Part shown: positions 21,896-30,752 of the stretch, one piece after another | Layout of the letters: each line of letters starts with the position of its first letter | How positions within the stretch are numbered: position 1 is the stretch's first letter | Source: Eubacterium sp. | GTDB lineage: Bacteria > Bacillota > Clostridia > Lachnospirales > Lachnospiraceae | Reading direction: 5' to 3' | Assembly: GCA_024684035.1 (NCBI GenBank) | Contig: JAIKXQ010000016.1 | Span: 1 to 37,107 of the forward strand | DNA length: 37,107 bases | Notes under the pieces: generated by a model | Database searches by the model: none | What the model was told of the DNA's origin: nothing | The model's input: only the letters and a program-made list of their open reading frames with translations | Position numbers and translations under genes: made by a program

Positions 21896-24800
21896 TTATT
21901 TCATGAGCGCCTGCATGCTGTCCCAATTAAAATCATCCAATGCTTCTCTGAAACGTCGAGCAAATTCAAGTTCCTCCGGTTTGACAGAAACCTTCTCCAG
22001 GTTCTCTGTCATCTTTGCCGCGCTGTCATAATCAAAACCGGCCACCATCTCCCGCAGCCGTTCGATAGTTTCCTCATAACTGAGTTCCGGCTGTTCATCC
22101 GCCCGGTTCTCATCATTTTCTACATAGAAAGCATTTTCATGTGTCCGGTCGATCTCCAGAAGTTCTTCTCTGACTGTTCGAATCATATCGATAATGTCTG
22201 TAGTGTGATACCAGAAGTTTTCCATCTCCCCGCGCTTATGACAGAGTTCCATGAACTCCGCCAGTCTGCTGGCACTATCGAAACCGATCAATCTGGTATT
22301 ACTCTTCAGCTTATGCATATGGAAGGCAAAGGCATCTCCGTCTCTGTTCTTCTGCAGAGTCTCCAGATCTGACAGCAGCGCTTCTGAGTCTTTCATGAAC
22401 ATCTGCAACGATGCGAAAAACATCTCCGGGGAACCACAGAAGGATATCGCCGAAAAAACATTGATCTCGTCGATTTGGAAAACCCAGCCCGGGAAGGAGA
22501 TTGTACTCGTCTCCTGAATACGGTCAATGAACCTGTTACCGTCTTTTTTCTTCGCCTCGCCGTCCTTTGCCTCAACCTTTTCGACTTTATCAGCAGGAAG
22601 GTATTTCATGACGACCTGTTCCAGAAGATAAGGGCGAATCGGCTTGGTCACATAATCATCAAAACCGGCCTTGATATACTGCTCCCTCGCTCCCTCAACC
22701 GCGTTAGCCGTGAGACAGATCGCCGGAACCGTCCTGCAATAATCCGGAGCAAGTTTCCTGATCTCCTGAAGAGTCTCGATACCGTCCATATCCGGCATCT
22801 GATAGTCCAGAATCACCAGGTCATAGGTATACTGCTTCATCCAGGCTAATGCCTCAGCGCCTCCGGATGCCGTGTCGATATGCATGCCGGTTTCCTTCAG
22901 AAGTTCCCGGATCACCATCAGATTCATCATGGCATCGTCGACTACAAGAAGGGATGCCTTCGGCGCGTGGAAGGATTCATGATATTCGGTATCCTCGGTC
23001 TTCCTCCTGGAATGAAGCGCATACTTTCCGATGGACTCCACAGATGACCGCTTCAACGGAATGTCAAAATAGAAGATGGAACCTACTCCGTAGGAGCTCT
23101 TCAACTGAAGTTCTCCGCCCATCATCTCCAGAAGCTTGCGGACGATATTCAGGCCGAGCCCGCTTCCCTGGATGGTTCTCGTATGTTTCAGATCCAGTCG
23201 CTCGAAGGATTCAAACAACCTCTCCCGGTCCTCTCTGCGGATTCCGTGTCCCGTGTCCTGGATCACAAAATGAAGAACGACTTCCGGCAGTTCCTCCTCT
23301 GACAGAGCCGCCAGCTCCGCCATCGACTTATCACCCCTCAGGACACACCGGAAACTGATCTCTCCCGTATCCGTATATTTCACTGCATTGGAGAGGATAT
23401 TGATCAACACCTGTTTCAGACGGAAACCATCCCCCACCAGGCTCATGGGGATTCTGGGATCCACCTGAAGATCAAAACGAAGTCCCTTCGCATTGATTCT
23501 GTGCCGGAACATATTGTCCAGGTCATCCAGGAGCGCTGGAAAATCGAACTGTTCATTGACCGGTTCCATCTTACCTGCTTCGATCTTTGAAAAGTCCAGA
23601 ACATCGTTGACCAGAGAGAGAAGCGTATTTCCCGCTTCATGAATATTGATCGCGTATTCCCGTACCTTCGGGCTGAGTTCTTCCCGTAGAATCAGATCGT
23701 CCATACCGAGAATTGCGGTGATCGGTGTTCGAATCTCATGGGACATGTTTGACAGGAAAGTCGTCTTCGCCGCATTTGCCGCCTGCGCTTTCAACGCCAT
23801 ATCATTGAGTTCTGCCGTGGATGTGGTCAGATAATTCGTAAGGCGTTCCGTAAGGGAAAGCATCTCTTCTCCGCTGCTGAGAGGTACCGGAAAGAGATCC
23901 CCCTTCACCGCAGCCTGCTTCGGCCCCTCGCGCATGGCGACAGCAACAACAGCTCCGCTGAACACCCCACGCACTCCTTTCCAGCGATAGAACTCCCCTG
24001 AACTTGTATTGGCCAGGAGGCCAATACAAGTTCGCAGGTACAGCTTGATCTCCTCCGCCTCGTAATTTCCCAGAAGTCCCTCTCTGCTTGCACAGCGGAA
24101 TACAAAGACGCACTGCGGTTCAAACTGGTTAACAATCTTGCTTCCTTTGTCAGCCTCCTGAATCAATTCCTTAATACTGCCGTATCCTAACTGGAGTTCC
24201 TCATTCTCGTAAATATCTCCGTAGAAATAAAGTGTCCCGTCTTCATCATTCAAGAAGGGAACCCGGACAATTTGTATGCCGTCTCTCTGGAGAATCAGGG
24301 GAAACTCGTTGATATTGCTGAGGAAATTCCTGGTGTTCTCTATACCGAGGTATTTCTCGTAGAGCCCTACTGCCGGAAGGTCATCCAGCTTTACCAGGGA
24401 AGTATCGCCCAGAGGACGCTCCCTGTTGCTGTCCACATGGGCCTTCACGCCCCTGCCAAGAACCTTCCATCCCAGCCGGTAGTCCAACATCAGATCCAGA
24501 TCTTCACCGGAATAGGCCACAGCCAGAACTCCCCTGTCAATAACCCGATTGGTTCCGATCAGATAAGGCGTGATCCCGGCGAACAGATCCTGCAGGTATT
24601 GACTGGCTTTCGTTCCGAAGAAAGCCACGTCTTCGTCAAAACCTTCTGTCAGCTCATTGATAAATCGCGAAATCTCCATTCGTCTTCCGTGGGTAAAGAG
24701 CTGGACGCCTCTCAGATTCGGTATTCCCATCAGTTTCTCACGAAGATCCCGGGTGGCCTCTTCCTGTGTCACCTCATCGAAATCATACTCAAATACTGTT

Positions 24801-25126
24801 GAATCCGAGGACTCAAAAAAAAGGAAGCTGATTTTCGCTCCCAACTGATCATTCTTCTTGTCTCGTCCATATTGGGAGATACCCGTCACAATCATCTTCG
24901 GATAGGCCTTTCTCAGAATCTTGATAACCTGAGAAATCAACTGTTTGGGAACTCTGTTGGTATAGACGACAACCATGGACGATTTCGCCTCATAGTACAT
25001 GGTCTCGAGGCCGACATTGTTCATTATCTCATAGACATCTTTTTCGTCATGGACGATATATGTTTTCTGAATCATGGGATCCTCCGGAGTGGAAAAACAA
25101 CAGTTTTTGTTATCAAATATCGACAT
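21896..25126 (-). CDS. Cytosolic FIST-domain hybrid histidine kinase with REC and HPt
   Basis: A 1076-aa multi-domain sensor kinase without membrane segments. The order is: N-terminal FIST-like sensory region (about 20-240, then a C-terminal FIST half to about 400, including VAFFGTKAS and FRCASREGLLGN); a short coiled coil; HisKA with phospho-accepting His463 (FLSNMSHEIRTPITAILG); a HATPase with N-box (INILSNAVKYTD), QDTGHGI and GSGLGLNIVRKLLE; a receiver with Asp774 (VILDYQMPDMDG) and Lys (YVTKPI); and an HPt domain with likely His938 (FHMHKLKSN). It is a complete internal phosphorelay. FIST domains are thought to bind small ligands such as amino acids. The downstream CheY-like protein is the probable final acceptor. 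The ATG at 25126 has only a weak SD. Confidence 0.92.
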   Translation of the reverse strand: MSIFDNKNCCFSTPEDPMIQKTYIVHDEKDVYEIMNNVGLETMYYEAKSSMVVVYTNRVPKQLISQVIKILRKAYPKMIVTGISQYGRDKKNDQLGAKISFLFFESSDSTVFEYDFDEVTQEEATRDLREKLMGIPNLRGVQLFTHGRRMEISRFINELTEGFDEDVAFFGTKASQYLQDLFAGITPYLIGTNRVIDRGVLAVAYSGEDLDLMLDYRLGWKVLGRGVKAHVDSNRERPLGDTSLVKLDDLPAVGLYEKYLGIENTRNFLSNINEFPLILQRDGIQIVRVPFLNDEDGTLYFYGDIYENEELQLGYGSIKELIQEADKGSKIVNQFEPQCVFVFRCASREGLLGNYEAEEIKLYLRTCIGLLANTSSGEFYRWKGVRGVFSGAVVAVAMREGPKQAAVKGDLFPVPLSSGEEMLSLTERLTNYLTTSTAELNDMALKAQAANAAKTTFLSNMSHEIRTPITAILGMDDLILREELSPKVREYAINIHEAGNTLLSLVNDVLDFSKIEAGKMEPVNEQFDFPALLDDLDNMFRHRINAKGLRFDLQVDPRIPMSLVGDGFRLKQVLINILSNAVKYTDTGEISFRCVLRGDKSMAELAALSEEELPEVVLHFVIQDTGHGIRREDRERLFESFERLDLKHTRTIQGSGLGLNIVRKLLEMMGGELQLKSSYGVGSIFYFDIPLKRSSVESIGKYALHSRRKTEDTEYHESFHAPKASLLVVDDAMMNLMVIRELLKETGMHIDTASGGAEALAWMKQYTYDLVILDYQMPDMDGIETLQEIRKLAPDYCRTVPAICLTANAVEGAREQYIKAGFDDYVTKPIRPYLLEQVVMKYLPADKVEKVEAKDGEAKKKDGNRFIDRIQETSTISFPGWVFQIDEINVFSAISFCGSPEMFFASLQMFMKDSEALLSDLETLQKNRDGDAFAFHMHKLKSNTRLIGFDSASRLAEFMELCHKRGEMENFWYHTTDIIDMIRTVREELLEIDRTHENAFYVENDENRADEQPELSYEETIERLREMVAGFDYDSAAKMTENLEKVSVKPEELEFARRFREALDDFNWDSMQALMK
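24000..24033. repeat. 15-bp perfect inverted repeat inside the kinase gene
   Basis: GAACTTGTATTGGCC (24000-24014) and its exact reverse complement (24019-24033) flank the four-base centre AGGA. It falls within the FIST C-terminal half (residues about 366-377, CIGLLANTSSG). Confidence 0.8.
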
Positions 25127-25206
25127 TTTTCCGATTCCCTATAAGATCAATGTCCGAAAGCAGATGGTGCCGACACATGTAGCATCTGGAAAATATCCGG
25201 AAGACA

Positions 25207-25247
25207 ACAAAATCCGCACGATCCCCCGGATATGAGGATCATGCGGA
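25207..25247 (-). terminator. Intrinsic terminator of the aconitase-family gene
   Basis: TCCGCACGATCC (25213-25224) pairs with GGATCATGCGGA (25236-25247) over 12 bp with one G-U. TTTTG follows on the minus strand. It lies about 25 bases past the stop codon. Confidence 0.8.
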
Positions 25248-25271
25248 CTCCTTGATTCTTACTTTTATGTT

Positions 25272-27575
25272 TTATGATTTGTGCTCTCTGTAGTAGTTGA
25301 TCAGACAGCCGTCGAGAATAATCTCTCTCTCGTCATCTGTCAGATCTCCGAGGCGAAGCTGGAATTCTTTCAGTGTTCCGGCCTCCGGGTCGACCGTATA
25401 AGCCGTGATGCTGTTCTTCTTTGTCTCAACCGCGCTGCGGATCTGCGGAACAAAGAGGAAATCGCCGTTCTTGAAAGGAAGTTCACCCTCGTCTACAAGG
25501 AACGGAAGCATTCCCCAGTTGATCAGGTTGGAGCGGTATCTCTTTGTCGCATAGTCATTGGCGATATTTGCCCAGCCGCCCAGAACTTTTTGACAGGAAG
25601 CTGCCTGCTCACGGGCGGAACCGTCTCCGGGTTTTACCGCAAAAATCGTGGATCCAACGCCGATATTGTCATGTCCGGTCTCCGGGAACTGTGCCTTGAT
25701 GGCCTTCATCACCGGTTTCAGAGCCGGAAGCGCCTCACCTGCACACTTGCCCTCCTCCAGAGCGTGCTGTGCCTTCTGTACCTCTTTTGCTCTGCCTACA
25801 TAGAGCGGGTCTTTTCTGGAAAGAGCAAACTCAGCCAGACGGAGCGGGTTGGAACGGTATGAGGATGTCTCACCGGAAGGAATCAGCTCGTCTGTGGTTG
25901 TAACCGGATCATGAATCTCAGAAACCACTTTGAGGATGAGATTCTCCGGAAGGGCAGACATGGTCGGCCAGTCTTTGATGTTGGGTCCGAAACGGACTTC
26001 CACAGACTCATCAGCCTTTCCGTGACTGTCAAACACACGGTGCTCGTAGATATTTTTGTCGAAGTGATATACCGGACGGCGATACTCACCCGCAAAGTCT
26101 GTAGCCGGTGTGAGGTATCCCTGGTTTGCTGCTGTGGCAGCGATGGAGCGGGCATCCATGAGTGCGACTCCTGCAACCTGTCCCTCCTGTACTTTGGAAC
26201 CCTCGCGGTTCGGGAAGTTTCTTGTGGAGTGACGGATGGACAGATGTCCGTTCGCCGGTGTATCTCCGGCACCGAAACAAGGTCCGCAGAAAGCTGTCTT
26301 GACAACCGCACCGGTCTCCATGAGATCTGCCAGCACGCCGTTGGCTGCAAGCTCCTTGTAGATCGGAGAGCTTGCCGGGTAAACGCTGAGCGTGAAGTCA
26401 TCACTTCCGATGTACTGTCCTCGGAGAATGTCTGCCGCGTCACAGATATTCTCGAATCCGCCGCCTGCGCAGCCGGCGATAACACCCTGATCTACCAGAA
26501 GACGTCCGTTCTTCACCTTGGAGTGAAGATCATAGCTTACCTGTCCGTTGAAGGAAACCTGGGCTCTCTTCTCTACATCGTTCAGGATCTCATCCAGATT
26601 CGCGTTGAGCTCCTCGATGGTGTATACATTGCTGGGGTGGAACGGCATAGCGATCATCGGACGGATCTTGTCCAGCTCCACATGGATACAGCCGTCGTAG
26701 TAGGCAACCGCTCCCGGATTCAGCGGACGGTAGTCGCCGGAACGGCCGTGCTCATCATACCATCCCTTGACTGCGTCATCGGTTCTCCAGATCGAAGACA
26801 GGCATGTGGTCTCTGTCGTCATGACATCGACACCGATTCGGAAGTCTGTGGACAGGTTGGAGATACCGGGTCCCACGAACTCCATAACCTTGTTCTTTAC
26901 ATAGCCCTTCTCAAATACCGCTCCGATAATGGCAAGAGCCACGTCCTGAGGACCAACGCCCGGAACCGGACTTCCTGTCATATATACAGCAACCACGCCC
27001 GGCATCTTGATGTCATAGGTCTTGCTGAGAAGCTGTTTTACCAGCTCCGGTCCGCCCTCTCCCATAGCCATGGTTCCAAGAGCACCGTAACGGGTATGAG
27101 AATCAGATCCGAGAATCATACTTCCCACACCTGCCAGCATCTCGCGGGCAAACTGATGAATAACTGCCTGGTGCGGCGGCACATAAATTCCGCCGTATCT
27201 CTTTGCGCAGGACAGACCGTACATATGGTCATCCTCGTTGATTGTACCGCCTACTGCACACAGAGAGTTGTGGCAGTTTGTAAGAACATAAGGAATCGGA
27301 AACTTCTCAAGTCCTGATGCTCTTGCTGTCTGAATAATTCCGACATAGGTAATATCATGGGATGTCAGCTTGTCGAACTTGATCTGAAGCGCATCCATGT
27401 TGTCTGAAGTATTGTGAGCCTTCAGAATACCGTATGCCATTGTTTCTTTCTTTGCCTCTTCCGCGGAAACACTTCTTCCCACTGCCTGCTGAAGCTGAGC
27501 AGCTGCGTCAGGACCGTCCGCGATTACATTTTCTCCGTTGACGAGATAAACTCCGCCGTTCTGTAACTCAATCAT
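25272..27575 (-). CDS. Aconitase-family hydratase (767 aa, YbhJ-like type)
   Basis: A [4Fe-4S] dehydratase of the aconitase superfamily, probably interconverting citrate and isocitrate or a related acid in the cytosol. Cluster ligands are visible as Cys369 (IAGCAGGG) and the Cys430-x2-Cys433 pair ([10 protein letters not shown]). Substrate motifs include [12 protein letters not shown] (99-110), [13 protein letters not shown] and [15 protein letters not shown]. The C-terminal swivel domain ([34 protein letters not shown]) is present. At 767 aa it is shorter than AcnA (about 890) and resembles the less-studied YbhJ/hydratase type often found in Lachnospiraceae. The ATG at 27575 has AGGAGG six to seven bases upstream; a reading extended to 27650 has none. 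It is divergent from 27884, with overlapping promoters and a leader of about 250 bases. Confidence 0.88.
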   Translation of the reverse strand: MIELQNGGVYLVNGENVIADGPDAAAQLQQAVGRSVSAEEAKKETMAYGILKAHNTSDNMDALQIKFDKLTSHDITYVGIIQTARASGLEKFPIPYVLTNCHNSLCAVGGTINEDDHMYGLSCAKRYGGIYVPPHQAVIHQFAREMLAGVGSMILGSDSHTRYGALGTMAMGEGGPELVKQLLSKTYDIKMPGVVAVYMTGSPVPGVGPQDVALAIIGAVFEKGYVKNKVMEFVGPGISNLSTDFRIGVDVMTTETTCLSSIWRTDDAVKGWYDEHGRSGDYRPLNPGAVAYYDGCIHVELDKIRPMIAMPFHPSNVYTIEELNANLDEILNDVEKRAQVSFNGQVSYDLHSKVKNGRLLVDQGVIAGCAGGGFENICDAADILRGQYIGSDDFTLSVYPASSPIYKELAANGVLADLMETGAVVKTAFCGPCFGAGDTPANGHLSIRHSTRNFPNREGSKVQEGQVAGVALMDARSIAATAANQGYLTPATDFAGEYRRPVYHFDKNIYEHRVFDSHGKADESVEVRFGPNIKDWPTMSALPENLILKVVSEIHDPVTTTDELIPSGETSSYRSNPLRLAEFALSRKDPLYVGRAKEVQKAQHALEEGKCAGEALPALKPVMKAIKAQFPETGHDNIGVGSTIFAVKPGDGSAREQAASCQKVLGGWANIANDYATKRYRSNLINWGMLPFLVDEGELPFKNGDFLFVPQIRSAVETKKNSITAYTVDPEAGTLKEFQLRLGDLTDDEREIILDGCLINYYREHKS

Positions 27576-27835
27576 CCTTCTCCTCCTGCCCCGGGGAATC
27601 CGGAATACCCTGTCCCTGTACATCCCTATACACAGACAATTCCGCTGCATACCGCAGAAGTCAGACCATACTTTTCTCTGAACGCGGTCTTCTGCACGCA
27701 GGATTTTTCTGCCCGAATCTGCCTTGCAAAAAGTATGCCGACATCCGGAATCTGCCGTATATTCTTTCTCCCCTCACGGACAACCGGCAATATTTTTTCG
27801 CCGGTTTGTATCACATTTGCAAATTCACAAATTTT
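27576..27835 (-). other. Long leader of the aconitase-family gene
   Basis: From the promoter at 27836-27864, transcription would start near 27829, leaving about 250 untranslated bases before the ATG. It includes the hairpin AACCGGC (27782-27788)/GCCGGTT (27800-27806) and, just before the ribosome site, CCCCGGGG followed by AGGAGG. No named riboswitch was recognised. Confidence 0.5.
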
Positions 27836-27845
27836 ATCATATATT
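27817..27845 (+). promoter_or_regulatory. Promoter of the small conserved gene at 27884
   Basis: TTGCAA (27817-27822), 17 bases, then TATATT (27840-27845). Its -10 shares two bases with the -10 of the divergent promoter. Confidence 0.65.
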
Positions 27846-27864
27846 ATTTGAGAAAAATTGGCAA
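27836..27864 (-). promoter_or_regulatory. Promoter of the aconitase-family gene
   Basis: On the minus strand TTGCCA (27864-27859), 17 bases, then TATGAT (27841-27836). It overlaps the -10 of the divergent plus-strand promoter. Confidence 0.7.
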
Positions 27865-27883
27865 GGCAGGAGGATCAGTGATT

Positions 27884-28150
27884 ATGCGTATTTGGGGAAA
27901 AATCTGGAAGGACAATCACATGCTGAAAAATATGACCGTAACCGATGATTCAGCGGACACCAGGACACATAAAATCTTCCGGTCTCTCGAAGAAATCTGT
28001 CACGAATGGGATCTCAGCGTTCCCGTCTGGCTCGACGCCAACATCCGGGAGTTCAAACAGAACAAAAAATCCCGTTTTTCTCAGGATAATTTTGTAGGAG
28101 AAGAAATCGATTTCGACTACCTGGAACTGCAGATTCTGGAAGAAGACTGA
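27884..28150 (+). CDS. Small conserved hypothetical protein (88 aa)
   Basis: A soluble acidic protein beginning MRIWGKIWKDNHMLKNMTV. The centre has a helix (THKIFRSLEEICHEWDLSVP) and the segment VWLDANIREFKQ, and it ends in the acidic stretch EEIDFDYLELQILEED. I recall similar short proteins in Lachnospiraceae genomes without known function; this is memory, not a search. AGGAGG (27869-27874) suits the ATG at 27884 with ten-base spacing; a GTG at 27878 (MIMRIW...) is an alternative. No terminator is seen between it and the pgi promoter, so transcription may run on into pgi. Confidence 0.75.
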   Translation: MRIWGKIWKDNHMLKNMTVTDDSADTRTHKIFRSLEEICHEWDLSVPVWLDANIREFKQNKKSRFSQDNFVGEEIDFDYLELQILEED

Positions 28151-28209
28151 GCCCTTCTCCCCCTCAGAGTTTCATTTGACTTTTGACGCAATCTGCGAAA
28201 TAATGAGAT

Positions 28210-28238
28210 TTGATATTTTACGTATACAAAAGTATACT
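28210..28238 (+). promoter_or_regulatory. Promoter of pgi
   Basis: TTGATA (28210-28215), 17 bases, then TATACT (28233-28238). The -10 lies in the 12-bp palindrome AAAGTATACTTT (28229-28240), and a second GTATAC sits four bases before it. These may form an operator. Confidence 0.75.
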
Positions 28239-28268
28239 TTGTGCGTGTTCCACAGGAGGTAATGATCC

Positions 28269-29849
28269 ATGATTAACTGGAAAAATCTTAATGAACTTTC
28301 ATCCTATCAGGAGCTTGGCAAGGTTAAACCTCTTGATCTTGCAGAAGCAATGACCGGACAGAAAGGAGCTGACCGCGTTGGCAAGTACACTGTCGATATG
28401 GCAGAAGGTCTGACGTATAATTACGCAGCAAAAGCCGTTGATGACGATATTCTCGGCGCACTTGCAAAACTGGCGGAGGAAGCACAGCTCGCAGAGAAGT
28501 TCGAAGAGCTCTACAACGGAGCCGTTGTAAATACAGGTGAGAAGAGACTGGTTCTTCACCAGCTCACCAGAGGTCAGCTTGGCGATGCCGTAGAGGCTGA
28601 CGGAACAGACAAACGCAGCTTCTACATCGAGCAGCAGAAGCGCATCGCGGATTTCGCAAACAAAGTACATGCAGGCGAAATCGCAAACGCAAAGGGCGAG
28701 AAATTCACAACTGTTGTACAGATCGGTATCGGCGGAAGCGACCTCGGTCCCCGCGCGATGTATCTTGCACTTGAGAACTGGGCAAAGAAGACAGGCACCT
28801 TCAAGATGAATGCCGCATTCATCAGCAACGTAGACCCGGATGACGCATCCGCGGTTCTTGGTTCCATCGACGTTGCACATTCCCTGTTCATCCTCGTATC
28901 CAAGTCCGGTACAACTCTTGAGACTCTCACAAATCAGGCCTTCGTCATGGACGCCCTGAAGAAAGAGGGTCTTGATCCTGCAAAGCATATGATCGCGGTT
29001 ACATCCGAGACATCCCCCATCGCCCACAGCGCTGACTTCCTGGATGCCTTCTATATGGATGACTATATCGGCGGACGATACTCCTCCACTTCCGCAGTAG
29101 GCGGTGCGGTACTCTCCCTGGCCTTCGGACCGGAAGTATTCGCAGCTTTCCTGGACGGAGCTGCAGCTGAGGACAAACTCTCCACAGAGAAAGATCTGCT
29201 GAAGAACCCGGCTATGCTGGATGCCCTGATCGGAGTATATGAGCGCAACATTCTCGGTTTCCCGAGCACAGCAATCCTTCCTTACTCCCAGGCACTCAGC
29301 CGCTTCCCTGCACATCTGCAGCAGCTCGACATGGAGTCCAACGGCAAATCCGTCAACCGCTTCGGTGAGCCCATCGACTACGTGACAGGACCGATCATCT
29401 TCGGTGAGCCCGGAACCAACGGACAGCATTCCTTCTACCAGCTGCTTCATCAGGGAACAGACATCGTTCCGCTTCAGTTCGTAGGCTTCCGCAAGAGCCA
29501 GATTCAGAACGACGTTGATATCCAGGGCAGCACAAGCCAGCAGAAACTCTGTGCCAACGTTGCAGCACAGATTGTTGCCTTTGCCTGCGGAAAAGAGAAT
29601 GCCGACCTCAACAAGAATTTCAAGGGCGGACGTCCTTCCAGCATCATCATCGGCGACGACCTGAACCCGAAGACACTGGGTGCACTTCTCGCACACTTCG
29701 AGAACAAGGTTATGTTCCAGGGCTTCGTATGGAACATCAACAGCTTCGATCAGGAAGGTGTACAGCTTGGAAAAACTCTCGCAAAAGCAGTTCTTGCTCA
29801 CGAGACTGAGGGAGCACTCACAGAGTACAGCAAGCTTCTGAACATCTGA
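28269..29849 (+). CDS. pgi: Glucose-6-phosphate isomerase
   Basis: A 526-aa cytosolic enzyme interconverting glucose 6-phosphate and fructose 6-phosphate. Motifs: IGIGGSDLGPRAMYLAL, FISNVDPDD, LVSKSGTTLETLTN, IGGRYSSTSAVGG, QLDMESNGKS and GEPGTNGQHSFYQLLHQGT. Length is near the long bacterial form (about 520-550). AGGAGG lies nine bases upstream of the ATG. It has its own good promoter and a strong terminator. Codons are heavily biased towards frequent ones, and unusually long open antisense frames result; these are not separate genes. Confidence 0.97.
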   Translation: MINWKNLNELSSYQELGKVKPLDLAEAMTGQKGADRVGKYTVDMAEGLTYNYAAKAVDDDILGALAKLAEEAQLAEKFEELYNGAVVNTGEKRLVLHQLTRGQLGDAVEADGTDKRSFYIEQQKRIADFANKVHAGEIANAKGEKFTTVVQIGIGGSDLGPRAMYLALENWAKKTGTFKMNAAFISNVDPDDASAVLGSIDVAHSLFILVSKSGTTLETLTNQAFVMDALKKEGLDPAKHMIAVTSETSPIAHSADFLDAFYMDDYIGGRYSSTSAVGGAVLSLAFGPEVFAAFLDGAAAEDKLSTEKDLLKNPAMLDALIGVYERNILGFPSTAILPYSQALSRFPAHLQQLDMESNGKSVNRFGEPIDYVTGPIIFGEPGTNGQHSFYQLLHQGTDIVPLQFVGFRKSQIQNDVDIQGSTSQQKLCANVAAQIVAFACGKENADLNKNFKGGRPSSIIIGDDLNPKTLGALLAHFENKVMFQGFVWNINSFDQEGVQLGKTLAKAVLAHETEGALTEYSKLLNI

Positions 29850-29902
29850 TCAGATAATTATGAGTTAAATAATAAGCTCCGGCCATAAAGATCCGGCCAC
29901 GC

Positions 29903-29939
29903 AAAAACGGGACCCGCCCTGAAGCGGATCCCGTTTTTT
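29903..29939. terminator. Terminator after pgi, shared with mtnN
   Basis: AAAACGGGA and CCGC (29904-29917) pair with GCGG and TCCCGTTTT (29924-29937). T-tracts occur on both strands, so it can serve the convergent pgi and mtnN. A weaker CCGGCC-type inverted repeat lies just before it. Confidence 0.85.
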
Positions 29940-30030
29940 CAGTTTTTTCTTTCCTCAGATATTTCTTTCGGATGCCTGTTCTTGCAGATTCCTCCTTCTT
30001 CCTTGCGGGACTTCCCTGAACGCGTCCTGT

Positions 30031-30729
30031 TCAGATTTTCTTCACCATCCCCTGCAGCAGCCGCACACAGTGTTTCACACAATCCGCGGTGAAAGTGTTG
30101 TCATCGGCAACAGCGCTTCCGTCCGCCTTGTCACAGATAACACGGATGATGAGGAAGGGCACCTTGTTTCTCCATGCTGTCTGGGCAATGGCAGCTCCTT
30201 CCATCTCCGCGCAGTATCCGTCGAAGGTACTGATCAGCTTCTCCTTTGTATCCTTGTCGGCGATGAACTGATCTCCGCTGACGATCCTGCCGCGGAACGT
30301 ATGGATCTCAGGATTCACCTCCGCACAGACCTCCTCGGCCAGGCTGATGAGTTTCTCATCTCCTGGAAAGATATAAGTCTCCATGCCGGGAACCTGACCC
30401 GGAGCATATCCCCACACCGTTGCGTTCATGTCATGCTGAACAGCATCGGAAGAGAGCACGATATCTCCGATGTCAATTTTGTTCTGAAGGCTTCCGGCGA
30501 TTCCAGAATTGATCACCACATCCACCTGAAAATGATCCACAAGAATCTGTGTGCAGATCGCCGCGTTGACCTTACCGACACCGCTCTGTACAACCACAGC
30601 CGGTTTTCCCTCAAAGGTACCGCGGAAAAAATCCATGCCGGCAACCGTGGTGACGTTGACCTCTGTCATCAGTTGTTTCAGTTCTGCAACTTCCTCATCC
30701 ATAGCTCCGATAATTCCGATTAAACTCAT
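30031..30729 (-). CDS. mtnN: 5'-methylthioadenosine/S-adenosylhomocysteine nucleosidase
   Basis: A 232-aa enzyme that hydrolyses MTA and SAH in the methyl and AI-2 precursor cycle. The start MSLIGIIGAMDEEVAEL contains the catalytic-site Glu region. VVVQSGVGKVNAA, INSGIAGSL, AEMEGAAIAQ and IRVICDKADGSA match the family, including the catalytic Asp in CDKADGS. Length equals the usual 230-232. The ATG at 30729 has only a weak AG-rich site (GAGAGAG). It starts 23 bases after the end of the beta-CASP gene, so the two are probably one operon. It ends toward the shared terminator with pgi. Confidence 0.95.
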   Translation of the reverse strand: MSLIGIIGAMDEEVAELKQLMTEVNVTTVAGMDFFRGTFEGKPAVVVQSGVGKVNAAICTQILVDHFQVDVVINSGIAGSLQNKIDIGDIVLSSDAVQHDMNATVWGYAPGQVPGMETYIFPGDEKLISLAEEVCAEVNPEIHTFRGRIVSGDQFIADKDTKEKLISTFDGYCAEMEGAAIAQTAWRNKVPFLIIRVICDKADGSAVADDNTFTADCVKHCVRLLQGMVKKI

Positions 30730-30752
30730 ATGTCTCTCTCTTTCTGAATTTG

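Noticed and set aside
28299-29801. A 500-codon open frame antisense to pgi, and similar long antisense frames at 939-2117, 3474-4622 and 25911-27317
   Set aside because: They mirror strongly biased codon use in the real genes. Their translations lack family motifs and no ribosome site or promoter serves them.
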